Assembly (NCBI GenBank): GCA_027475525.1
Contig: JAMWFC010000090.1
Location: 62,001-126,000 of the forward strand
Direction of reading: 5' to 3'
Origin: Macrolepiota albuminosa
Lineage: Eukaryota > Basidiomycota > Agaricomycetes > Agaricales > Agaricaceae
DNA: 64,000 nucleotides
Part shown: in pieces, positions 22,690 to 34,336 of the stretch
Numbering within the stretch: the stretch's first letter is position 1
Layout: every line of letters starts with the position of its first letter
The notes under the pieces: model-generated
What the model saw: the letters and a program-made list of their open reading frames with translations, nothing else
What the model was told of the DNA's origin: nothing
Databases searched by the model: none
Translations under genes and position numbers: made by a program

Positions 22690-25600
22690 TTATATTGATG
22701 AAGAATCAACAGGTTCTATCAACGTCATCTTAACCTTTCCTCTCTGAGTATTTTTATCTTTCTCGACCTCAATGTTCACTGTAACCTTGTCGAAAACAGA
22801 GATAGTGACCTCGTTCGAACCAGGTGTCGAGGAAGTAGGCACGGTGATGGTGTAGTTATCTGCATCAAATCGAATCTCACGCTTGAACATGACCAAGCCT
22901 TCAATTCCAAGCCTATCAAGGATATCAGTACCCAGTATAAGTATTAGAAGGACAGGAATGCTGACTTGGAGACGAAGACACCAAGGCCATTTCTGAAAGC
23001 CCTAATCACGAAGGCTTCCTCCCTAACCCGAGTCTTTTCTTTTTCATTTCTGTTTTTTAAGGCAAGACCAACATAAAACTCAACACTCGCACGACCAGCC
23101 ATTTGTGCCATTCGATGGCGTCTATTAACAACATCCAAAACTCGTTCGACATGCGTTTTGGAATGTAATGACGCGTGCAGAGGTGCGTAGCCGATGGCAG
23201 CTGCTAGTTGTCGGTGGGCAAGTACATCTGACAGGTTCAACTTAAGAAAAATTTCCGCTAGTGCCAATCTATCAAATTGCTCACCAGCGTAACGCCTGAT
23301 AGGACTTGTGAAGTGTGTGTAAATTGGGCTAGCAAGACCATAGTGACCAAATGTTTCGCGGCCGACACTTCCGGAACAAAAGTATTCTGCAGAGAGCATG
23401 CATCTTGTCGCCATAATACGAACCAAAGTATTGAAAGCCGGCTCCCTGGGATCCTATATCAACAATATATATTTAGAAACTGAGAAACGTTCCAAGACAC
23501 TGAAGAAACGTATACGTACTGTGCACTTGTCCAATGACGCTGCAAGGGCCCCAGAGCTGGACACATCCAGTGTCATGCCCTTACGCTTCATCAAAATATC
23601 CTGAAGCTTCTCAAAATTCATCCGAGGAGGTGGTAAATGCCGTCTATCCAATCCAAGAGATCAGCAAATATTCTCGGGGATATGCGAGAAGAGATACCTC
23701 AATACAGCTGTCTGTGGGAACGTCTCCTGTATTTTCTTTGCAACGCTGATGTTTGCAAGCAACATGAACTCCTCGACTAAGCTATTTGTCTCCCTCATCT
23801 CTTTCTGCTCGACGTCGATGGGATCCGACGATTCGGAACTGTCCAAGTGTATTTTGACTTCCGGCGACGCGAGATTAAGCGCACCAGCAGCCATACGACC
23901 GGCCTTGAGTTTTTGTGCAAGCTTGTTCAATAATCTGATGCCTTCGGTCAACTCGTCCCGCAGATTTCTGGTGAGAAGTTAGCAAGAGAATGCAGAACAG
24001 TCAAGTCCAAGACGCACGGATCATCCTTCCTGAGTTGCGCCTCTTCGTATGTGAATGCAGCTTTCGAAGCAATTACAGATTTCGTAAAACGGACGTTAAC
24101 AATCTCCGCATTAGAAGTCATTTCCTGGACGGCTCAGGGTTAAGATCTTTTGACGAATTAACGGAGGAAGTAAAGTACCCAAATGCAAGAAAATGCTAAA
24201 CGTTCAACATATGGTCTCAGTGAACATAGGTTAGTTCCGAGGAGACTTGGGAGCATGTCAATGCGTTTGTCCACCAAATATACGGTAGTCCCTCGCGAAG
24301 CAGCTTCGCTATCCATTGGATTATCTGGATGCACAAAGTGCGAAACATCCGCGATATCTAGCAAAAGATTAATTATCATGGAAGTATTGAAACTTGAAGA
24401 GACGACACGACTTACGGACGCCGGCTTCAATATTCCCGTTAGGCAGATGCCTAGCATGCAGTGCATCGTCAATATCCTGGCAGCCTATTTCAACAACATG
24501 ATTGAGTCGATCCAGACTCTAGTTGGGCGATTACGCACCAGGAGGGTCAATACTACAGATGACAAGATCCCTCAAATCCTCACGATCCCTCCAGTCCGGA
24601 CTAATATCATTTTTTGGTGGGACGACCCACTGATCGCCTTCAACAGGCAAGCAATCAAGGATCGCTTTCCCGAAAGGTCTATACGGGACCTCGAACTCTA
24701 ATAGGAGACTCTCTTGCTCTGCTTCTTTGCTTTCGACCTTGCCAAGCGCTCGTACGAAGTGTCCTTCAGGGTACCGCGAAGTAACGTCCCATCGGTCGAT
24801 TGTGACGAGAATTTTTTGGCCGATCAGAGTGGGTGCTTGACGTGTGCGCAGACGAATGCGGGGGAGGAGTCGCGAGACAGGCGTTGCGAAGACGGTTTGT
24901 TGGGATAATGAGGTAGCGTTTGAGGATGTCAAGGATGTACTGTCTATGTGGCACACATATCTGCGCGAGTTAAGTGCCAGGTGACGGTAAGAGGAGAGAG
25001 TATACATACGCTCGCCAATTCCGCTTGATAATTCCCACGATACGTCCTGTTGGCTGTCTTTCAGAAGTACGTTTGACATTTTCAGCCTGCTTTTCACGCA
25101 GAGCAAAGTGATTCTCCTCGTCATCTCCCTCGTCTCCCGAATTGTCTGCGTCATCATTTCTCAATGTTGCTGTGCGAATTGGTCACCTAGAAATCAAGTA
25201 AGACAAAAAGGAGTGAGCTTACAGTCTTGATCAACGACTTCATCTGCAGGAGCTTTCCATTCTGACTCAGAGAACACTTCGACGACCACAATGTCTCCAT
25301 TGACTGCCCGGTTCATATTTTCACGACCAATCAAAAGCACGGGTTTTGTGAATGCGGGCACAGAAACACTCCCCTTTCAAACTCCATCAGTCTTTGAGTG
25401 TGAAATAAACAGACTTCACATACCTCAAGGTAGTTATATTGGTTGGCGGCGAAATGCCCTTGATGAAGTTCACCTGCCTTGATCCCAGCAAGTAAAGTAG
25501 GCATATGCAGGTACTGTGGTCGTCATAAGCCTCATAAAAAAACAACTGTCAAATTGTGCTACCTCAGGATAAAGAGACTGACGGCTAGCAGCACCGGCCT

Positions 25601-26571
25601 TCGTAGGCTCAATATCGTTGGAACCCTCGGCCGCAAGCAGATCTAGCAGTTTGTTTGGCTCTTTCATACTTTCCACATATTTGCGTACTAGATCTCCATC
25701 AGACAGGGCCGACCTTGAGGAAAATGCATTTCGAACCTGATATGCAAGAGATGCCAGCTTTTTCTGCCTTCCGCCGATTTTCCGCATCTTCGGTCATCAA
25801 CACGACAGTAGGTATTTTTGGAGGGACTTGACCACGTATGGTGGGCCAAGCCAAGCGGACATGCTCGTTATACCAAGCTGCTGCTTTTCGAATGCCTTCG
25901 AAGACATGAGAATTGGCAAGGGACACCGATAAGTAATTTGTCACCTCTGTCATTTCGGTCATTTGGAGTTTCATCTTCCTCCCGTATAATGGCAGTTTCT
26001 CTGTCCCTCGGTAAGCCTTTACTTTAATTGGAGTCGTTGGGCACGTACGAGCGATATTCATTATAGAACACCCATATCCGTTTATCTTCCATCTTCGTGA
26101 GGGCATTGAGGCGATTGTACAAGGGAAGCGAGCGATGCCGCACTTCTTCTATGACGGTCTGTAGCAGTATAATCGGTGGGGTGAAGAGATTAGACTCGAC
26201 CAAATCCATCTAAGATTACAGATATTCAACAGAAAGTAAGATAGAGGGAATAACCACGTACCTGTGAGAGGAATACATTTGTATCAGGCAGGATGAAGTG
26301 TCCATTGGGATACAGTTGATGGCTGTAGTCTCCAATCTTTGGTAATGGAAGGTTCGATTCACCACACGCATTACATTCCTGAACTCCACAAACTACATCG
26401 TCCCTTAGGTACCTTTCACGCAGGACTAAAATATCCTAGGTCAATTAATCGAAAGGAGTCAAAAGGCTGAATACCTTTGATGACCTTGCCACGAGCAGTC
26501 TTTTTGAAGAACTTGCGTTGAGTTACTACGGCTTCCGATCGCGGACGCTTTCGTATTGAAATTTCTACCAT
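22690..26571 (-). CDS. DIS3: exosome 3'-5' exoribonuclease DIS3/Rrp44
   Basis: Catalytic subunit of the RNA exosome. Eighteen exons (26571-26475, 26425-26262, 26209-26049, 26000-25945, 25895-25737, 25687-25563, 25477-25424, 25373-25223, 25169-25010, 24960-24539, 24484-24416, 24357-24179, 24124-24018, 23967-23698, 23643-23520, 23453-23285, 23227-22966, 22912-22690) join to 983 aa. Order: CR3 cysteines ([10 protein letters not shown]), PIN endonuclease ([31 protein letters not shown]), cold-shock domains ([14 protein letters not shown]), RNB exonuclease ([45 protein letters not shown]) and a C-terminal S1-like domain ending EPVDSSSI. The PIN and RNB acidic catalytic residues are present, so both activities should be retained. 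Confidence 0.95.
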
Positions 26572-27634
26572 ATTGAAACGGCACTAGTTTCTTGAACTAT
26601 CCGAGTGCAACTCTGTCCTGTTTCCCGATCCAAAAGTCCAAAAGAGCACTGATATTACCAGTAGTGAGCAGACACTTCCTTCGAGATAGTGATGGTCAGT
26701 GAACGCGAAAAGTCCTGCGTCACGTGACAACCTTCCTCAGCAAGGTGGAAGACTAAAAACGACAAGATGACCATCTAGTATACTCTCAACAATCAACATC
26801 TGAATTCTCCGCATCCTACAGTAACTATTCTGGTCTCGATGGTTTCGTGATTCTCAATGCCGCTTCCAAAATGATGAGAATAACACTATGAAAGAGGTTC
26901 GACACCCGTGAAACAGGCCGCCAAAAAGAGACTAAACATGTCAAAAAGCACCTCAAAGCATTTTTGCTGGCCTGTCGTACGCGTGACTTCACCCTAGTTT
27001 CGACAGGATTTGAGCGACCACTTAGGAATAGAAGATCATTATCCGCGTGGTTTCCTTTTCTATATATCCAGACGTTAGTCTGCAAGGGAACATGTATGTG
27101 TCAGCACAAAACAACTAAGGCTTTCAGGGCAGAACCTTTCCAATGTAAAGTAGAAACCGGGTACTAGCAGTAACTACACGGTGATTATTTCTGGTGTCGC
27201 CAATTATATGTCATGTCATGATAAATGCACGAAACGGCTTTTTTGGGGTTGGATGGTGCAAGCAGGGACTAGGAAATTCACTTCCGCGACAGAATTACAC
27301 GGTCGATAGGATTCATTCGATCTAGATAGATAAACCATCGATGTTAGAGAACCAAACAGCCCTAGAAGTAGGGACAGGTTGTAAAAGATGTCTGGCAGAA
27401 ACCAATGCTAGGTTTTAATTGCATATTTCTGACTCACGGCTGAACAAGCACTGTATAGTGAAGTGTAGTATGCAGTATGCATGTGAAGTCTGAGATCTGA
27501 GCTCTCCAGTTATATCTGCTGGAGTCCAATGTGTGCACGTGGTTCAAGTCCCAATATTGCCTTATGTAAAGGATGATATTTATAGCCGTCAGGATGACCT
27601 CCATCCATTGAACGAACACCAGCTTCAAGTATAG
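26572..27634. other. divergent intergenic region
   Basis: It separates the DIS3 and DENND6-like starts, which are transcribed in opposite directions. No ORF or RNA gene is supportable; it should hold both promoters. Confidence 0.5.
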
Positions 27635-29769
27635 ATGGGTCCTACAGACCTCTGGTTCGATAATTTACTCCAAGAGGAAGCAGATATCGCGGAACAGAGT
27701 CCATATCTCGGTATAATTAGGACCCCTGCGAGCTCCTCAACGGTTTCAACCGATGGAAGCCTTACGACGCCAATCCCTACTCGACCGGTCTTACAGAAAG
27801 AGTTTAGCGTTACACCAATACAGCCCAGACTTTCTCAGAAGAAGAGCCTCGGACAACTCGCATCCCCATCATCTCCTGTTCTGCCACGGTTCACGAAGCC
27901 ACCTCCTGTCGCGCGATCTCAAACACTCCCAAGAGTGTTCCAGATAGAGAATAAACCACGACGGCGGCAGGCGGAACTTGATCAACTGGCTCTTGCACCA
28001 GAAACAGCCGAGAGAATTCGACGATGGATAATTGGCATAGCAATTGGTGTGTACGCGATTCATATCTCAAGTTGTGTTTTGTCTCAGATTCAATTCCAGT
28101 CGATTTCGACGTAGACGATGGTCCAGTCATTGATGGGATATACCCAACCTGCATGCTTATGCCTGTCGAGGCAGAAAACTTGTGAGACGTGTACTTTTGT
28201 GGTGTTGTTCAATTAACAAACACTATGAGCAGGGCATTTTCTTCGTTTCCTGACTCACTTCAGTTTGATCAAGGATCACAAAGCCACTCATTCCGCATCC
28301 GTGAGCAACTTTCTTCCATCATCGCTGAGAAGCGTCCGCCGACAAAGGACGGATTCATATATGGCTTCTCGCATTTTACTCAGAAGAAAGACCCGAATTC
28401 GAAGCGTGGTTACGAGCAGGTAAAAACTACAGAAATCTAGTTGTGTTTCCCTCGTTTACCTATTTCTCAGCGCTCCGTCGTAATTCTTACGCAGCATCAG
28501 TATCCGGCTTTCTTCTCGCTGCTGATATCAATATTCGGGCCTTTGTTCCAGAAACATGGAATACCCATACTAGAAACAGCCTGCCAAAATATAGCGACAT
28601 GGTATGGTGTCATATGTATATGGAGTATTATACTGAATGACTACAAAGTAAAGGCGCGACCCTGTTCCAGGAGAGACTCTGGAGCTTGGTTTCCTTGGCT
28701 CTGTCATTAGCCTTGTCATTCCTCTCAGTATCAATGAACAACAGTTCATACCAGATCCATCCGCAGCTAGGAAGTACGACCCTAGGGAGCATGTGAGCAA
28801 CGACGATCTTCCGAGCAGACGCTCGCTAATTTCACCAGGTTGTTTCTTCGTCTTCATCGATGATTCCGGCTCCCCTTTCGCTATTCGAAGGAGCGGTGAC
28901 GCAGCTTTGGTCGATATGGGAATGTCTAGTACTGTGCGAGCCTCTTCTTATTTTCGGCACGTCGCCAGCACAGACAAGCCAGGCAGTTTGGTGGCTACGA
29001 GACCTGATGCGGCCGGTATGAGTACTTAAGTTGTTAGCGGAGCGAGGCTGATATATCCAGAAGATACCCTTCGCTGGAGACTTTCGTCCATACTTTACTA
29101 TGCAGGACGGAGATCACTCTGCACTTATCAACAACCGTCCTCCAAAACCTGGCATTCTTCTCGGCGTCACAAATCCTTTTTTCGAGAAATCTTGTGCCCA
29201 TTGGCCTCATATACTCAGCCTTGGGCGTCGTCGAAGCAGAACTCCGACAGCTCAGTCGTCAGCTTCTGGTGGGCCTGCTGGCCCCTTACCAGGTTGGAAA
29301 TCCAAGACCCATAAACGTTATATCTCCAAAGATCGCGCCCTGCTTAAACAATTAGAAAGTGCTTTGCATGGCGATGCAAGACAGAGTATGTCAGCATCAT
29401 CTGTAGCATACTAAAGTTACAACTGATGTGAAACATCCAGAACTGCTTGCTTCTCTTGCGCTGCGCCAACACTTTCAATCTCGCACGACAGAAGTCATCA
29501 CGCCCCTAGCAAGATACCTCAATACTTTGATACCCACACCTATTGAGGTTTCACGAACCTCGACTCAAAATACCCTTCGCCTTAAGCCTTTTAATAACGC
29601 TAATTTTTTCACTTCATTGAAGGTTCATGGGAGCACTTTGCCGTTTCGCTCAACGAGTAAGCGTACAGAGTTTTACGAGCGTCTACTAAAAACGCCAGGG
29701 TTTGGGTTATGGCTTGCGCAGCAGGAACAGATTGTAGAAGGAGTCTTGAAAGAGAAACAACTAGTATAG
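27635..29769 (+). CDS. DENND6-like DENN-domain protein
   Basis: Eight exons: 27635-28046, 28088-28181, 28233-28419, 28471-28601, 28654-28792, 28839-29015, 29061-29385, 29441-29769, giving 597 aa. The first 125 residues are a disordered Ser/Pro-rich head. Then follow the uDENN features (DGPVIDGIYPTCML, AFSSFPDSLQF, HSFRIREQ, DGFIYGFSHF, RGYEQRSVVILTQHQYPAFF) and the GETLELGFLGSV block seen in DENND6/FAM116 proteins, then the cDENN/dDENN part (LLIFGTSPAQ, PYFTMQDGDHSAL, GVTNPFFEKSC). DENND6 proteins are Rab exchange factors acting in endosomal recycling; the same role here is inferred from family. Confidence 0.88.
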
Positions 29770-30188
29770 AAGCAAGGTAGATTGAATTATGACGCACGGG
29801 CCATCAGTAAACAAGTATAAACATTCTCTAAAATTCAGTTACTCGTCGAGGAGCTATGTTCAATTCGTACCATCATCCTCCACGTCACACTGTTACCTGT
29901 TTCTTCACTTATTGTGTTTGCGTCCTGTGTATCTTGTTTCCAAACGATTGTACGAGCCTCTATCTGTATTCGTAACGCATGTAAGATCCATTCCCTGTCG
30001 TTTGGCTAACATTGTAGAGCCCAGTCCTGTATGCGTCTCATTGTTGTTCTCTTTGTTGCTTTCTTTGCCTGTTGTTATTGTCATGTCGATACTCAAATGT
30101 TCCTGTGATTCTTAACCTACAGAACAAAGACTTTTGGAACTTTTCGACCATTGCCACATCTTAGACCCATTGAGAGTCCATCGACGCT
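29770..30188. other. intergenic region
   Basis: Spacer between two co-oriented genes. Nothing supportable was found inside. Confidence 0.5.
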
Positions 30189-31435
30189 ATGCCAAAAGAA
30201 GATTATGATTTGTACGTGGAGGACAATTATCGGAGGTCGTCCCATTCACAAGAGGAGGTTGGTGTCATACGATACCATTGCACATGTCTTGTATTGATTT
30301 ACAATGTAGAGCGGGCGCTCACAGCGCCGGGAGGATTCGGTGGAGACGATGATCTCCAAAGTTGAGCCCAACACTGGCGACAAGCGCCCCAGAGAAGACG
30401 ATCATCACGAGCGTATCGCTTCTCCGGCTTCACGTCAAGCTGACGCAAACAACACACAAGCTTCCCCTCAGATGCAAGGGGGAAGTCAAATTTCAAACCA
30501 GATGGGGAACGGTAATTTTATGCAAATGGGACAGCACATGGGAGGAATGCAATTGATGAACAATGGAGCAAGTGATATTCCTGGGTATGACGCTTTGTAT
30601 ATTGGCGACTTGCAATGGGTCCGTTTGTCTTGTCGTTTAGCCCTTTGTCATTATGAGTTGTCTCACATATGTTCCTTGTTTCTTTTCATTTGTACAGTGG
30701 ACGACTGATGAGGACTTGCGCCGCGTTGCGGCCACTCTTCGAGTTGACATTGCCCTAAAGGACATCACGTTCTCTGAGCATAAAGTTAACGGCAAGAGCA
30801 AAGGGTAAGTTGGTAGAAGGTAAGTAGATTTATGCTGACAGGCCATATCTCGGTAGGATTGCTTATGTAGAGGTTCACGACTCCAAAGGTGCCCAGATAT
30901 TAAAGCAATGGTTCGACAACCAGTGAGTCATTGTACCTCTGGCTTCAAGATTTGCGTCCCCCTGATCGACGCTTCGTTTAGTGACTTCCAGAATCGGCGA
31001 GCGACAGCAACCTTGACTAATTCGGCGCAAGGCAACCCGTTCCGCACTCTACCGAAAGGCACGTTATCTTCCTCTTCACATTGATTTATCTAACTTCTCA
31101 ATCAAGAACCGCTTTCACGAAATACGCAGAATCAAGTGCCATCGTCAATACCGACGGTAGGCACCGGGATGGGTCGCGGGAGTCAGAATTTGCGTGGGAA
31201 CAACATGGGTATGGGTATGATGAATCGTGGAGGTATGATGGGTGGTGGCATGATGCGGGGGAACATGATGGGCGGTGGGATGGGTATGATGGGAGGCGGC
31301 TTTATGGGCAACGGTGGTTACGGTGGTAATAATTTTGCTGGCGGTCGGGGTGGTATGGTGCCACAAGGCCCGCGTGGTGGTATGATGAACAGCGGTCGAG
31401 GGAGTATGATGAGTGGTATGGGTGCGAATTTCTAG
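30189..31435 (+). CDS. RRM RNA-binding protein with Gly/Met-rich tail
   Basis: Six exons: 30189-30257, 30310-30618, 30698-30804, 30857-30922, 30982-31058, 31107-31435, giving 318 aa. The N-terminus is charged ([12 protein letters not shown]). One RRM spans about residues 115-195: RNP2 is ALYIGDLQW, the middle has [15 protein letters not shown] and RNP1 corresponds to GIAYVEV. The arrangement resembles CPSF6/CFIm68-like RRMs. The C-terminal 90 residues repeat Met-Gly-Gly and Arg-Gly blocks. Intron 5 must use a GC donor (31059) to keep the RRM in the frame of the tail, which ends naturally at GMGANF; using a GT in that intron would shift frame. Probably a nuclear mRNA-processing factor. Confidence 0.85.
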
Positions 31436-32227
31436 CTTTCCAGTCTACACGCCGTACGCGTGTAGTTTCTCGCTTACTCTGATGCTCTGGATGGCATTTT
31501 GACTGATCGCGACCCGCATTCGATATTCTGGTCATTTCAATTTTGCGTTTCTCTAATATCAAAGCATCGACTCCCTATGTCTCGATGAGAGCGTGTCGTC
31601 TCTCTTTTTGCATTAATTGTGTCTCCTACCTTTTCTGTCTTCTATATAGAATGAGCTATGCCCCGAGTCTTTGGTGTAGCTTGTTGGAGGCTCAAACCCT
31701 CCAACTCCAACTCCAACCTCATTTTGTTGTTTGACAACAATCATCATTATATGATCATCGCAGGTCTCGTTGTAGTTCTTATCAATCAATAAAGGATGCA
31801 TCTACTTGGGGCGACATATATATATATGTCTACCTGGAAGTCAATTTAACGAGTGCCATTAATGCGCAGTCGTAGTCAAAAAAGCGATCAAACTTAACAG
31901 CGCTACATTTTGTCCATAGCTGACCGAGACACCTTTTCCAGTTCTATAAAGGCGCCTCAACCGGGCTGCCGCAGTTTCTGATAAGTATAGTATTAAAAAA
32001 GGATACGGCGTTTTCTCATTCCCTCCTGTTTCAGTTCGATGTTTCAATCTGTCAGCCAGTTTATGATGACAGACGCGTGCATACAGTTAGGAATCAATCA
32101 AAAGTACCTGCCACGAGAGATGACATCGCCGTTCGTTCTCTAACATCCTGTGGTCCCTTTACGATACTGAGCAAACTCTCTTTCTTCCTCCTTCTTGGTC
32201 AGCGCGGCCTACACCTAAAGTGGTGTG
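31436..32227. other. intergenic region with one hairpin-repeat copy
   Basis: 3' flank of the RRM gene and promoter of the first DUF6533 gene. Apart from the repeat at 31640-31735 no element is supported. A TA dinucleotide run lies near 31820. Confidence 0.5.
31640..31735 (+). repeat. hairpin repeat family H, copy 1 (degenerate)
   Basis: It carries the family order seen at 40.08 and 40.73 kb: CTATATAGAA-GAGCTATG, a short loop region, TGTAGCTTGTTGGAGGC, AAACCCTCCAACT, then AACCTCATTTTGTTG. The central palindrome is worn. This is a dispersed copy 8 kb away from the others, next to a normal gene. Confidence 0.65.
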
Positions 32228-33879
32228 ATGCCAGGTAACGATATTGTCCGGGAGATGTAAGCGGGCTGCTTTGACACAAGCTTTATCGGTTTCTTGGTCA
32301 AATTCATGCGCACATCTGAAACAGATACTTGGACAACTATCTGCATATCTTCGCAATTTGTGTGTCATTTTATTAATTACGTTTTCTCAACTTCATTATA
32401 TTCCCCGTTAAAGCGTTTCTCTTTTACGATCACCTTATCACTTTCGGTCAGTATTCTCCTCCGGCCTTTTTCCTCTTATATATCTTGTTACCCTGGCCAG
32501 GTGATGAGGTCAACTACCTTTGGCTTCGCCCAAAGAGCCAAAGTACCTATTGGTTCTTCTTCAACCGGTACTTCACATTCCTGGGTAACCTTCTTTTGAT
32601 TGTGTTTGGACAAACGAACCTTGCGCCAGACGTGCGGCACGTTCTTATGTTCCCTTTTATCTACCCAACTAACACTGTGCCAGAGGTGAGCCAAGACTTG
32701 CTCTTTGTCGTGGATTATATAGTATCTTTGCTCCATTTTTAAGTTGTCGTCGCTATCTTCTGTCTCGGCAATTACTGTTGGTTTCTAATCAAGTGCTCGT
32801 CTGCAGTACGCATGACCCTTTGACCCTGGCTATTGTTTGATATCTAACGGTCCAAACAGTGCTCCTGACTTTACGGGTCTATGCACTCTACAATTGTTCC
32901 TTTCGCATTCTGATTTGCATGCTCGGCAGTGGCATGGTATTGGGTGGCATCGCATGCGTATGTTTTTTGCTTTGTCTCTTATTGATTCAGAGCTAATACT
33001 GAGATTACCATCACAAAGTGGGCTCTCTTTGGACAAAAAAGCACCCCAGGCCAGGAAATTGGAGGCTGTCATATTGGGCTTTCACATATCACGTATGTGC
33101 ATCTGATGAGATATATGAAGTACCATTTTTCTAACACCTTATAGGGCTATTCGTGCGGTTACTGCCAATTTCTTCGGGGTCGTTGCTGATAATTTTCTGA
33201 AGTATAGATCTTGCTAGTGCCTGGGAAGCCCTGTTTGTTTATGACTCCATTTTATTCAGCCTCACGACGTTTAAAACATGGAAGAACCGAGATCGAATCA
33301 TCCTCAATCAGGCAAAGAATACGATATTATACCTCATTTTTAGAGATGGTGAGCTGGTTATACCGGCGGTCATGTGTCGGAGGCTGATTCCTTATAAGGT
33401 GCAATATACTTTGCGTGAGTGTTCAAAACCAAGAACGCTCAGGCAAAAAATGAATCATACATCCAGTGCCATGGCATTCGCTAACCTGGCAAATATTTTG
33501 ACATTCTATGTACGTTTTGTCGATCTGTGTATATTTCTCTTCTTGAGGTTATCCCTAGTTTTGGAGTGTATGTCCTTCCTCCAATACCAAGTCATGAACA
33601 CTCCCCCAAATTATCCTCGCCCTTCCCGCAGCCGTTTCTGAGAGGGGGATTGTCCACGTTTGCCAGCGGGTTTGTACCACTTTAAGATATCCGGGACACT
33701 GCCTAGCTAATTCTTCCAGTGTATCTGTCGCGCTGATATCACGCCTGATACTCAACCTTCATAAAAAAGGCAACGCAGGGATCTATTCAACGCGGACGAC
33801 TGTTGCAAACATCAGCATGGAATTCCTGTCTTCTTCTCCTGATGTCGAGTTAGATACCATCTGGACTGGCGATGTGTAG
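32228..33879 (+). CDS. DUF6533 membrane protein, copy A
   Basis: Member of the agaricomycete DUF6533 family of multi-pass membrane proteins with no assigned function. Clear exons: 32228-32256, 32325-32359, 32414-32446, from 32501 (GDEVNYLW, QSTYWFFFNRYFTF), SCRRYLLSRQLLLVSNQVLVC, LLTLRVYALYNCSFRILICM, WALFGQK, LASAWEALFVYDSILF, MAFANLANILTFY, GGLSTFASG, SRLILNLHKK. One junction (about 32.59-32.75 kb) is unresolved. Relative to copy B the C-terminus stops about 30 codons early, at GDV then TAG (33877-33879), where B reads GDMQHC. The shared exon order marks a tandem duplication with B. Confidence 0.7.
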
Positions 33880-34336
33880 CGCAACACCCTTCGACCGGTC
33901 CAAGTTTCATACTCAACCACGACATTACCACTGCATCCTCGTTACATACAGGATCAGGCGCCACTGTATCAACATTACGAAACTACTTATCGTTCCCGGT
34001 ATTATAAACCATCATTCAATCGGGATGCATTGATTTCGACTTGAACGTGTTTGCTGCCTATATCCCTCAATGCTTATACTGCCCACAAAGCCTCGCTCAT
34101 TTTGAAAGAACTATATTCCGCCGGAACTTCTCGCTCAAATGATCTATCCGATTCGGATCTGTCAGTGTGGAGAACACGTTGGAGAGAATCGATTAAGAAA
34201 ATTATGTATAAGGTGTATGACAGCGCTCTTGGCCTCGGTCGCGAATTTGAACCTTGCCGGCCTGATATTGATCTTTCGATGCAAGGTTCTTCAGATCATC
34301 CCCTAACGGCGCTTTGCGAACCTCCCTCCTGTCACT
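33880..34336. other. spacer between tandem DUF6533 genes
   Basis: It starts with the untranslated remnant of the copy A C-terminus. An open frame at 34051-34362 has no recognisable content and overlaps the copy B start; I treat it as chance. Confidence 0.5.

Noticed and set aside
31613..31801. Minus-strand frame containing GGFEPPTSYTKD
   Set aside because: This peptide is a chance translation of the family H repeat at 31640-31735, not a gene.
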